Assembly (NCBI RefSeq): GCF_006539945.1
Contig: NZ_BJNZ01000003.1
Span: 183,163 to 247,162 of the forward strand
Reading direction: 5' to 3'
DNA from: Cellulosimicrobium cellulans
GTDB lineage: Bacteria > Actinomycetota > Actinomycetes > Actinomycetales > Cellulomonadaceae
Length of the DNA: 64,000 nt
Positions 15,116 through 22,321 of this stretch are shown one piece after another; the first letter of the stretch is position 1, and the number at the start of each line of letters is the position of its first letter. Under the pieces are notes generated by a model. It was not told the origin of the DNA. It saw only the letters and a program-made list of their open reading frames with translations, and did no database searches. The translations under genes were made by a program, and so were the position numbers.

Positions 15116-16890
15116 TGGCCCAGCACCGCCTGCGCACGCACCCGCTGGTGCTGCGGCGCGTCGAGGTCGCGCGCGTCGTCGACGTGACGCCCCGCATGCG
15201 CCGGGTGACGCTCGTCGGGCCCGAGCTCGGGGCCTTCGAGCGCGACGGCCTGCCGATGCCCGCGTTCGACGCGCCGTGGTTCGACGACCACGTGAAGATC
15301 GTGCTCGCGTCCGACGGCGACGTCGCGTCCGCGCTGCCGGTGCAGCGCGCGCACGGCATCGACTGGCCGCCCGCGCCGAACCGGCAGGGTCGCGACTACA
15401 CGCCGCGTCGCTGGGACGCGGCGGCGGGCGAGCTCGACCTCGACCTCGTGCTGCACGGCGACGGTCCCGCCGCGGCGTGGGCCCAGGCGGCGCGCCCGGG
15501 CAGCGAGCTGTGGTTCGTCGGGCCCAAGGCCTCGACCGTCTGGCCCGACGGCGTCGACTGGGCCCTGCTCGCGGGCGACGAGACGGCGCTGCCCGCGATC
15601 GGGCGCTTCCTCGACGAGCGACCGGTCGACGTGCCCGTGCAGGTCGTCGTGACGATCGGCGCCGAGTCGGCCCGGCAGGACCTCGCGCTGCGCGAGGGCG
15701 ACACCGTGCGGTGGGTCGTCGCGCCGGAGGGTGACCGCGTCGCGCTCGACGAGGCCGTGCGCGCTCTGGAGTGGTGGCCGGGCCAGGTCTACGCGTGGGC
15801 GGCGAGCGAGAGCCGTGCGCTCCTGCCCGTGCGGCGCTACCTGACGCGCGAGCGCACCGTCCCGCGCACGCACGTCGACGTCACGGGTTACTGGCACGTC
15901 GAGCCGGCGCCCGCCTCGGCGCCGGCCGAGGAGCCCGCGGCCGAGGCGGAGCCGCAGCCCACGGGGGTCCCGTCGCCCGTGCCCTGGTTCGCGACGCGCG
16001 CCGCTCTGCAGCTCGGCCTGCTCGACGAGCTCAGCGTGGGGCCCCGCGACGTCGCGACCCTCGCCGAGGCCGCGCGCGTCACGCCGGGCGCGGTGCGGGC
16101 CCTGGTGGGCGTGCTCGCGGCGTCGGGCGTCGTCACGCTCGACGGCGACAAGGTCGCCCTGGGCGACGCGGGCGAGGACCTCCTCGACGACGAGCACGAG
16201 CGCGAGGAGTACGAAGGGCTCGAGGCGGACGCCGTCCTGGCGCTCGCCGCGCTCGCCCCCGCGCTGCGCGACCGGGTCCCGGCGTGGTCGCGCTCGCGCG
16301 GGCGGACGCTGCGCGCCGAGGTAGCGGCGGACGCCGTGCGCGCCGCGGAGGTCGTCGAAGGCGCCGACGTGCTGCCGTACGTGCTCACCGGCCTGGGCAC
16401 GTGGCCGGTATGGGCGGACGCACGGTCCGTCGCGCTCGGCGGTCCCGGCGCGCTCGTCGTCGCGGACCTGCTCGCCGAGGTCCCGGGCGAGCGCTCGACG
16501 ACGCTCGTCGAGGACGCGGTCCCGCTCGGGGTTCTGCGCGAGCAGGCCGGAGCGGGCACGACGCACTCCACGGCCGAGACGTGGCCCGCGACCGACGTCG
16601 CCGTGAGCGCGCTCGGGACCGGCCACCGCACCGACGACGAGGTCGTCGACCTCCTCGTCGCGATGCGCGCGGCCGCGCCGCACGCGGTCCTCGTCGAGGA
16701 CTTCACGCCCGACGGGCTCAGCCCGCACGCGCACGAGCACGCGCTGCTCTCGCTGGCGACGACCGGCACCGCGCCGCGCACGCCCGACGACGTCGCCCGG
16801 CTCGCGGAGCGCGCGGGCTGGCACGTCGCACGGCACGAGCCGCTCGGCTGGGGCGTCGAGCGCGTCGAGCTCACGGCCGAGGACGTATAG
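15115..16890 (+). CDS. Siderophore-interacting protein (ferric reductase) with extra C-terminal domain
   Basis: At 591 residues this is about twice the usual length. Residues 1-262 form a siderophore-interacting flavin reductase of the ViuB/YqjH type. They include RVEVARVVDVTPRMRRVTLVG, the FAD-binding RQGRDYTPRRWD, GDETALPAIGRFLDE and the C-terminal VDVTGYWH. It would release iron by reducing ferri-siderophore in the cytoplasm. After an Ala/Glu/Pro-rich linker (about 265-285), residues 290-591 resemble an O-methyltransferase: a winged-helix dimerisation-like region (RAALQLGLLDELSVGPRDVATLAEAA) and a Rossmann-like part without a clear SAM motif. Its start overlaps the binding-protein stop by one base. 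Confidence 0.85.
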   Translation: MAQHRLRTHPLVLRRVEVARVVDVTPRMRRVTLVGPELGAFERDGLPMPAFDAPWFDDHVKIVLASDGDVASALPVQRAHGIDWPPAPNRQGRDYTPRRWDAAAGELDLDLVLHGDGPAAAWAQAARPGSELWFVGPKASTVWPDGVDWALLAGDETALPAIGRFLDERPVDVPVQVVVTIGAESARQDLALREGDTVRWVVAPEGDRVALDEAVRALEWWPGQVYAWAASESRALLPVRRYLTRERTVPRTHVDVTGYWHVEPAPASAPAEEPAAEAEPQPTGVPSPVPWFATRAALQLGLLDELSVGPRDVATLAEAARVTPGAVRALVGVLAASGVVTLDGDKVALGDAGEDLLDDEHEREEYEGLEADAVLALAALAPALRDRVPAWSRSRGRTLRAEVAADAVRAAEVVEGADVLPYVLTGLGTWPVWADARSVALGGPGALVVADLLAEVPGERSTTLVEDAVPLGVLREQAGAGTTHSTAETWPATDVAVSALGTGHRTDDEVVDLLVAMRAAAPHAVLVEDFTPDGLSPHAHEHALLSLATTGTAPRTPDDVARLAERAGWHVARHEPLGWGVERVELTAEDV

Positions 16891-16928
16891 CCGCGCTCGC
16901 CCCTCCGCCCGGGCGGTGGTCCGGTCCG

Positions 16929-16934
16929 TAGACT
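16929..16934 (+). promoter_or_regulatory. -10 element TAGACT of a leaderless promoter
   Basis: TAGACT lies 6 nt before ATG 16941, and no Shine-Dalgarno sequence fits between. This is the usual arrangement of leaderless actinobacterial transcripts. Confidence 0.55.
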
Positions 16935-16940
16935 CGGGCG

Positions 16941-17306
16941 ATGAGCCTTCTCGCTGCGGAGCACGCGCTCCAGGCCGCCCAGCGTGCCGGTGACGTCGAC
17001 GCGCTGGACGCGTTGCTGCACCCCCGCTGCGTGGGCGTCGGGCCGGACGGGTCCGCCTTCTCCAAGGAGGACGACCTGGAGAGCCACCGCTCGGGCCTGC
17101 TGCGGATCACCCGCCTGGAGGAGGAGTCGCTGGACGTCCAGGAGGACGCCGCGAGCGGGGTGACCCGGCTCGTCGCGGCCGTCGAGGCGGTCCAGGGTGG
17201 TGCCACCGTCGCCGCGCGGCTGACCTACACGCGCCTCTGGGTGCGCGCGGACGACGGCTGGCGGGTCCTGGCCGCCACGCTCGCACCGGCGACCGAGCCC
17301 GCCTGA
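16941..17306 (+). CDS. NTF2-like (DUF4440/SnoaL-type) small protein
   Basis: A 121-residue cone-fold protein. It shows the typical helix AAEHALQAAQRAGDVDALDALLHP, the strand SAFSKEDDLESHRSG and the closing YTRLWVRADDGWRVLAATLAP. Such proteins are small ligand-binding or ketosteroid-isomerase-like enzymes, and no function can be assigned. It has its own leaderless promoter (TAGACT at 16929), so it is probably independent of the siderophore genes just upstream. Confidence 0.75.
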   Translation: MSLLAAEHALQAAQRAGDVDALDALLHPRCVGVGPDGSAFSKEDDLESHRSGLLRITRLEEESLDVQEDAASGVTRLVAAVEAVQGGATVAARLTYTRLWVRADDGWRVLAATLAPATEPA

Positions 17307-17319
17307 ACCCGGTCCGGCG

Positions 17320-17802
17320 TCACCCGCCGGTGAACACGGTGATGGTCAGCGGTGCGCCCACGTCGTCGCACGCGTCGCCGAGGTCGCTCTCGCCGGCGTC
17401 CCACTCCGGGGAGTGCACACCGATCGACTCGCCCGGCGCCCCGGGCGTGACCGGCGCGGCCGCCTGCAGCGCACCGATCGCCGCCTGCACGGCGCTGTCG
17501 CCGTCGGACGGCAGGCGATCGAGCACGCGGGTCGCCAGCCGGTACCAGCCGTCGTGCTCCTGCGCGTCCATGCGGCCGTCGGCGAGGCTGAGGTCGGCGT
17601 TCTCGAGGATGGTCAGCACGTCGCCGTAGGCGGTGCAGGCGGCAGCATCCTCCGCGGTGCCGTCCGCGGCGGCGGCGTCGGCCTCCGCGACGGCCGGAGG
17701 GCCCTGCGGCGCGGCCTCGGCCTCACCGTCACCGTCGCAGCCGCCCAGGACCCCGGCGCCCAGCACCGCCGCCGTCACGACTGCCCACCGCTTCGCTCGC
17801 AC
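17320..17802 (-). CDS. Hypothetical lipoprotein
   Basis: A 160-residue protein with a signal peptide (KRWAVVTAAVLGAGVLGGC) ending in a lipobox cysteine at about residue 21. An Asp/Glu/Ala-rich linker follows, then a short domain with two further cysteines (AAACTAYGDVL and LGDACDDVG) that may form a disulphide. GTG 17802 has a GGGAG about 10 nt upstream; other in-frame starts further up would place charged residues before the signal. No family is recognised. It probably sits on the outer face of the membrane. Confidence 0.6.
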   Translation of the reverse strand: MRAKRWAVVTAAVLGAGVLGGCDGDGEAEAAPQGPPAVAEADAAAADGTAEDAAACTAYGDVLTILENADLSLADGRMDAQEHDGWYRLATRVLDRLPSDGDSAVQAAIGALQAAAPVTPGAPGESIGVHSPEWDAGESDLGDACDDVGAPLTITVFTGG

Positions 17803-17906
17803 CCGCGCACGCTCCCGACGTCGATTCCTGAGGGGACGACTGACGGCGAGAGTCTGCCGCGAGCACGCCGCGACGTCGAGGGACACGCCGACCGCGCCAG
17901 GCGCCC

Positions 17907-17941
17907 GGTCGGCACGACGCCCCCAGCGCGTCGTGCCGACC
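17907..17941. terminator. Strong inverted repeat after the pectate lyase gene
   Basis: GGTCGGCACGACG and CGTCGTGCCGACC form a perfect 13-bp stem around a 9-nt loop. It lies 49 nt past the pectate lyase stop in the direction of transcription and before the lipoprotein gene, fitting a terminator without a T tract. Confidence 0.55.
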
Positions 17942-17989
17942 CGTCCCCACGTCCTCCCCGTGAGGTGGTCGTGGTGGCGACCGGGCGTC

Positions 17990-19660
17990 TCAGCCGACCG
18001 CGCGGAACGGACCCCACGGGCCGGCGCCCGGCTCCTGGCCGCGCGACCACCACTGCGCGACCCACACCGCGCCGTCGTGCACGACCGCGTCACCCGACCG
18101 GAACACGCGCGTCGAGGTCCAGACCGGCACACCGCGCTCGTCGACGGACAGCTCCTCCCACGGACCCCACGCCGAGCCCGGCGTCGTCCCCCGCGCGTAC
18201 CACTGGGCGCGGAACACCGCGCCGTCGTGGACGACGACGTCGCCCGCGCCGTACGTCGCGCGCGGGTCGTAGGCCGGGGCGTCGACCGGGCCGAGACGAC
18301 CCGCACCCGCCGACGACCGCACGATCGAGGGCACGGCCCACGTCGGGTCGATGCTCCCGTGCAGCGTCGGCGTCCAGCGCGCCTCGTCGGCGAGCCGGTC
18401 CGCCTCCCCCACCGAGGCGTTGTAGGCCGCGAGGACGTCGACGGGTTCGCCGTTCACCGTCGAGCCCGTCTCGAACAGCCGCTCGCCCTTGTACCGGCCG
18501 ATGATCCGCGCCGGGTCGACGCCCGCGGCGAGCTCGAACGCGTTGTTCTCCGCGTAGATGCTCGAGTCGACGCCCGCGCCCCAGTAGTACTGGAAGATGC
18601 CCTCGCGCGTCTGCTCGTAGAGCTCGTTGTAGACGTGCACGTCGCCGAACCGCACGCGCGGGGCGCGCTGCCCGACGTCGGTCCACCGGTTGTGGTGGTA
18701 CGTCACCTTGTGCTTCCCCGCGTCCTGGGTGCGGCTGTCCGACGACCCGAGGATCGCCGTCTTGTCGTGGTCGGAGAAGTGGTTGTACGAGACGGTCACG
18801 TGGTCCGACCCGTGCGTGATGTCGAGCAGGCCGTCGTGGATCTCGTACGGGCGACCGAACACCGTCGGCAACGACGACGGCGGGTGCTCGCCGTCGTCGA
18901 ACGTGCTGTGGTCCACCCACACGTTCTCCGACGTCCACACCGACACGTTGTCGTACGCCGAGTTCCAGTTGCCGGCGTCGCCGTCGCCCGGGTCCCACGC
19001 GGGGAAGCAGTCGCGCGCGTCGGAGAACGTGACGTTGCGGACGATGACGTTGCGCGCGTCACGGATCCGCAGGCTCGCGCCCACGACCTGCGCGTCCGCG
19101 CCCAGGCCGACGATCGTCACGTTCGACCCCACGTGCTGGAGCGTGAGCTTCGCCTGCTCCGCGGCGGCGACCACGCGCGCGTCCTCGAGCGGGCCGGCCG
19201 GATCCACCCATCCGTACGTCGCGGGGTCGTAGGCCGCGACGTAGTCGTCCATCGAGAACGGGGCGGTGCTGCCCGAGACCGGGACGGTCGAGGCGATCGC
19301 CTCGCAGCTCGTCCCGGCGAACGCGTCGATGCGTCCGTCGACGTACACGATGCGCGGCGTCGTGTCGGTCCGCGCCCCGGCACCGCCCAGCGCGGCGCGC
19401 AGCTCGTCCCAGGTGTCGACGACGTACACGTGCTCGGCGCTCGCCGCGCTCCCGCCCGTGGTGCCGCCGTTCGCGGCGCCCCAGCCGTCGTTCGCGCCGA
19501 GCACCTGCCGGCCGAGGTCCGCCGCGCCGGGGACGCCCGGAGTGCCGCCATCCCCTCCCGCGGCGTCCGGCGCTGCGCTGCTCGTCAGCGCGGTCCCCGT
19601 CACCGCCATCACGACCGCGGTCGCCGCGGCCAACGGGACCCTCACCCACCGTCCTGCCAT
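17990..19660 (-). CDS. Secreted pectate lyase (PL1 family) with two C-terminal carbohydrate-binding modules
   Basis: A 556-residue secreted enzyme. The signal peptide covers about residues 1-33, followed by a Gly/Ala-rich segment. The parallel beta-helix domain (about 55-430) shows the pectate lyase hallmarks NVWVDHSTFDDGEH, ITHGSDHVTVSYNHF and the catalytic region GQRAPRVRFGDVHVYNELY. Two repeats at the C-terminus (YDPRATYGAGDVVVHDGAVF and VFRSGDAVVHDGAVWVAQWW) look like CBM5/12 modules. It would cleave polygalacturonate by beta-elimination with calcium. I chose ATG 19660 because AAGGAG lies about 9 nt upstream. A LacI-type operator 23 nt upstream suggests sugar-induced expression. Confidence 0.88.
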   Translation of the reverse strand: MAGRWVRVPLAAATAVVMAVTGTALTSSAAPDAAGGDGGTPGVPGAADLGRQVLGANDGWGAANGGTTGGSAASAEHVYVVDTWDELRAALGGAGARTDTTPRIVYVDGRIDAFAGTSCEAIASTVPVSGSTAPFSMDDYVAAYDPATYGWVDPAGPLEDARVVAAAEQAKLTLQHVGSNVTIVGLGADAQVVGASLRIRDARNVIVRNVTFSDARDCFPAWDPGDGDAGNWNSAYDNVSVWTSENVWVDHSTFDDGEHPPSSLPTVFGRPYEIHDGLLDITHGSDHVTVSYNHFSDHDKTAILGSSDSRTQDAGKHKVTYHHNRWTDVGQRAPRVRFGDVHVYNELYEQTREGIFQYYWGAGVDSSIYAENNAFELAAGVDPARIIGRYKGERLFETGSTVNGEPVDVLAAYNASVGEADRLADEARWTPTLHGSIDPTWAVPSIVRSSAGAGRLGPVDAPAYDPRATYGAGDVVVHDGAVFRAQWYARGTTPGSAWGPWEELSVDERGVPVWTSTRVFRSGDAVVHDGAVWVAQWWSRGQEPGAGPWGPFRAVG

Positions 19661-19683
19661 CACCCAACTCCTTCGTCGGTGCA

Positions 19684-19697
19684 AGAAACCGGTTTCT
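19684..19697. promoter_or_regulatory. LacI-family operator of the pectate lyase gene
   Basis: AGAAACCGGTTTCT is a perfect 14-bp palindrome with the central CG and the GAAAC/GTTTC arms typical of LacI-type operators in actinobacteria. It lies 23 bp upstream of the pectate lyase ATG. No LacI-type regulator is encoded in this window, so the repressor is elsewhere. Confidence 0.7.
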
Positions 19698-19839
19698 CAC
19701 CGGCGTCGCCGAGTCTGGCACACCGAGGACGGAAAGCGCTACCCCGTCGGGCCCTCGCCGCGGGCGGCCGCCGAGAGGATGTCGCGATGCGAACCGCTCA
19801 CCCCGACGGGTCGTCTCCGTGACGTCACACGCCCGAAGG

Positions 19840-21093
19840 TCACCCGCGCGCGGACCGGCGAGCGAGGCCCGGGGCGGCGAGGGCGACGAGCCCCGCGGTC
19901 GCGGCGGCGAAGGCGACGACCATGAGGCGCAGCGGTTCGACGGTCAGCGCGAGCCCGAGGAGCAGCACCGGGACGGCGAGCCCGACATAGGCGACGAGGA
20001 AGATCCCCGCGAGCACCTCGCCGCGCCGCTGCGGTTCGGCGAGCGACCCCGCCGTCGCGAGCGCGCCGCGGAAGAGGATGCCGACGCCCGCCCCGGCGAC
20101 GATCGCGCTGGCGACGAAGCCCGGCAGGGACGCGAGCCCGACCGAGACGGCGAGGACGACGAGCCCGCTCAGGGTCAGCGCGACCGCGAGCGCCACCTGC
20201 CGCGCCGGGGTGAGCCGCCCGGAGGCGATCTGGGCGAGGGCGGCGGACGCGAACACCGCGGCGGACACGAGTCCCGCGACGAGTCGCGAGCCCTCGTGCA
20301 TGACCGTCGCGAGCACGCTCGGCGTGAGGGACGTGAAGAGCCCGAACACGGCGAAGCCGGCGAACGCCGCCGCCGCCGCGGCGAGGAACGTGCCGCGCCC
20401 CGACCGCGGCACCGCGACGCGCTGCGGGCGGTAGGCGTACGGGCCGACCGGCGGCCCCACCGTCTCGGGCACGAGCACGGCGGCGAGCACCGCGGCGGCG
20501 AGCAGGACGGCGAACGCGACGTACGGCGTCGTGAGCGGGGCGGGCGCGGCCTGGGCCAGCAGCCCGCCGACGAGGGGCCCGAGCGCGAGGCCGCCGATGT
20601 TCGCCAGACCGGCGACCACGCTCGCGTCGCGCGAGCCGTCCGGACGCGCGACCGCGCGCAGCTCGGCGAGGTGCGCCGTCGCCGTCGCGGTCACGGCACC
20701 GATCCCTGCACCGGAGACCAGCCGCGCGACCACGAGCCCGCCCAGCCCGTCGAGCGCGAGGAACAGCAGCGCCGCGACGAGCTCGGCCGCGAGGCCGAGG
20801 AGCAGCACGCGCCGGCGCCCGAACCGGTCGCTGAGGTGACCGACGAGGTAGAGGCTCGCCGCGACGCCGACCGCGTAGGCGGCGAAGACGACGGTCACGG
20901 CGACCGTGGGCAGCCCGTCGCGCGCCTGGTACAGGGGATAGAGCGGGGTCGGGACGGTCGAGAACGCCATCGCGGTGGCGAACGCGAGCGCCACGACGAG
21001 GAAGCCGGAGCCGTGCGAGAGGAGCGGACGCCGCCGGGTCGCCCGCGGGGAGGTTCGTGCGAGACGCGGGGTGTGCGTCGAGGTCGAGGTCAT
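19840..21093 (-). CDS. MFS transporter
   Basis: A 417-residue, 12-span major facilitator. It has GHLSDRFGRRRVLLLG between helices 2 and 3 (the MFS motif A) and TVPTPLYPLYQARDG near the first helix, as in drug and sugar-efflux transporters. The charged loop near residues 190-240 separates the two six-helix halves. ATG 21093 is preferred; a GTG 9 nt upstream would add three residues. It is divergent from the LysR regulator at 21187, which probably controls it. The substrate is unknown. Confidence 0.82.
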   Translation of the reverse strand: MTSTSTHTPRLARTSPRATRRRPLLSHGSGFLVVALAFATAMAFSTVPTPLYPLYQARDGLPTVAVTVVFAAYAVGVAASLYLVGHLSDRFGRRRVLLLGLAAELVAALLFLALDGLGGLVVARLVSGAGIGAVTATATAHLAELRAVARPDGSRDASVVAGLANIGGLALGPLVGGLLAQAAPAPLTTPYVAFAVLLAAAVLAAVLVPETVGPPVGPYAYRPQRVAVPRSGRGTFLAAAAAAFAGFAVFGLFTSLTPSVLATVMHEGSRLVAGLVSAAVFASAALAQIASGRLTPARQVALAVALTLSGLVVLAVSVGLASLPGFVASAIVAGAGVGILFRGALATAGSLAEPQRRGEVLAGIFLVAYVGLAVPVLLLGLALTVEPLRLMVVAFAAATAGLVALAAPGLARRSARG

Positions 21094-21150
21094 GCGCACC
21101 ACCGTGCGCCTGGTCGGCTGATCGTGTCCAACGACTTGTCCCGATACCTC

Positions 21151-21162
21151 TGATCGCGATCA
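21151..21162. promoter_or_regulatory. Candidate LysR operator between MFS and LysR genes
   Basis: TGATCGCGATCA is a perfect 12-bp palindrome, with a further ATCAT close by, in the 93-bp divergent intergenic region. This is where a LysR regulator would bind to control itself and the transporter. The match to the T-N11-A rule is only approximate. Confidence 0.45.
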
Positions 21163-21174
21163 CCGATCATTGGG

Positions 21175-21180
21175 TAGCCT
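21175..21180 (+). promoter_or_regulatory. -10 element TAGCCT of a leaderless promoter
   Basis: TAGCCT lies 6 nt before ATG 21187 of the LysR gene with no room for a ribosome binding site. The candidate operator at 21151-21162 lies about 12 nt further upstream, so regulator binding would cover the promoter. Confidence 0.55.
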
Positions 21181-21186
21181 CGCTCC

Positions 21187-22080
21187 ATGGAGACGCGCCA
21201 GCTCGAGTACTTCGTCGCCGTCGCCGAGGAGCTGAGCTTCACGCGCGCCGCCGCCCGCGTGTTCGCCGTGCAGTCGAGCGTGTCCGCGGGGGTGCGGGCG
21301 CTCGAGGTCGAGCTGGGCGCCCGGCTGTTCGAGCGCACCAAGCGCAGCGTCGCGCTCACCTCGCAGGGCGAGGCGCTGCTCCCCCGGGCCCGCGCGGTCC
21401 TCGACGCCGTCGACGAGGCGCGCGCCGCCGTCGCGCCCGGCCCGCACCTCGTGCGCGGCACCGTCCGCCTCGGTGTCTTCACCAACCTTGGATACCTCGG
21501 CCTGCCGCGCGTGCTCGCGGCGTTCCGCGAGCGCCACCCGGGCGTCGAGCTGCGCCTGACGCCGAGCCCCGCCGGCTCGACGGGCCTCGGGGAGGACGTG
21601 CGCCGCGGGGTCGTCGACGTGGCGTTCACGGGGCTGGACCCGCAGGACCACCCGGGCCTGCGGTACACGCGCCTCACGTCCGCGACGTTCGTCGCCGTCC
21701 TGCCCGCCGGGCACCCGCTCGCGGGTGCGGCGTCGGTCGCGCCAGGCGACCTGGCCGACGAGCGCGTCGTGACGACCCCGCGCGGGTTCGGCAACCGCGT
21801 GGTCGCCGAGCGCGCGTTCGCGCACGCGGGCGTCGCCCCCCGCGCCGACACGGAGGTCGCGGACGTCGGGGACCTGCCCGCGTTCGTGGCCGCGGGGTTC
21901 GGGGTCGCGGTCGTGCCGGCGGACATGTACGAGCCCGCCGACGGCGCGGTCGCGGTCCCGCTCGACGCGCCCGAGGCGTGGTCCCTCGGGCTCGTGACCC
22001 GGTCGCACCCGAGCGCCGCGGCCGCGGCCCTGGTGGCCGGGCTCCTCGATGCGCTCGGAGGCGAGCCCGTCCCGCGCTGA
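21187..22080 (+). CDS. LysR-family transcriptional regulator
   Basis: A 297-residue LysR protein. The N-terminal winged helix-turn-helix METRQLEYFVAVAEELSFTRAA begins at residue 1 and continues through QSSVSAGVRALEVELGARLF. The effector-binding domain covers about residues 90-290 (LPRVLAAFRERHPGVELRL). It is divergent from the MFS transporter gene with 93 bp between, the standard layout for a LysR regulator and its target. The inducer is unknown. Confidence 0.85.
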   Translation: METRQLEYFVAVAEELSFTRAAARVFAVQSSVSAGVRALEVELGARLFERTKRSVALTSQGEALLPRARAVLDAVDEARAAVAPGPHLVRGTVRLGVFTNLGYLGLPRVLAAFRERHPGVELRLTPSPAGSTGLGEDVRRGVVDVAFTGLDPQDHPGLRYTRLTSATFVAVLPAGHPLAGAASVAPGDLADERVVTTPRGFGNRVVAERAFAHAGVAPRADTEVADVGDLPAFVAAGFGVAVVPADMYEPADGAVAVPLDAPEAWSLGLVTRSHPSAAAAALVAGLLDALGGEPVPR

Positions 22081-22091
22081 ACCGACGCTGG

Positions 22092-22097
22092 TAGCAT
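22092..22097 (+). promoter_or_regulatory. -10 element TAGCAT of the ABC-F leader transcript
   Basis: TAGCAT lies 6 nt before GTG 22104 of a short leader ORF. The first transcribed base would be at or next to the GTG, so the leader peptide would be translated from a leaderless mRNA. Confidence 0.6.
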
Positions 22098-22103
22098 CGG
22101 CAC

Positions 22104-22130
22104 GTGCTCATCGAGGTCGACAGACTCTAG
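22104..22130 (+). CDS. Putative 8-residue leader peptide of the ABC-F gene
   Basis: GTG 22104 to TAG 22128 encodes MLIEVDRL. It is directly behind a TAGCAT -10 element, is followed at once by a perfect hairpin (22131-22148), and precedes an antibiotic-resistance-type ABC-F gene by about 190 nt. Short leader peptides with hairpins control many ABC-F and erm genes by ribosome stalling in the presence of the drug. That mechanism is inferred here from layout, not from a recognised peptide. Confidence 0.5.
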   Translation: MLIEVDRL

Positions 22131-22148
22131 CCGCCGAGCCGTCGGCGG
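22131..22148 (+). promoter_or_regulatory. Attenuator-like hairpin after the leader peptide
   Basis: CCGCCGA and TCGGCGG form a perfect 7-bp stem with a GCCG loop, beginning on the base after the leader stop codon. A ribosome paused at the leader stop would cover or melt this stem, so it could couple leader translation to expression of the ABC-F gene. The remaining leader to 22321 is GC-rich with further possible stems. Confidence 0.45.
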
Positions 22149-22321
22149 CCCGTCCCAGCGCACCCTCTCGCCGCAGGCTCCGTCCCGGAGCCCTCGCGAG
22201 CGACTCTCCCCCGGCCACCCGCCGTGGCCTCGTCGCGCCTGGACCCCCCGCACCGCTCCGCGCCGCCCTGTCCTTCCGGCACGACCCTGCCCGCACCACC
22301 GCGGGCACGAGGAGCACCTTC

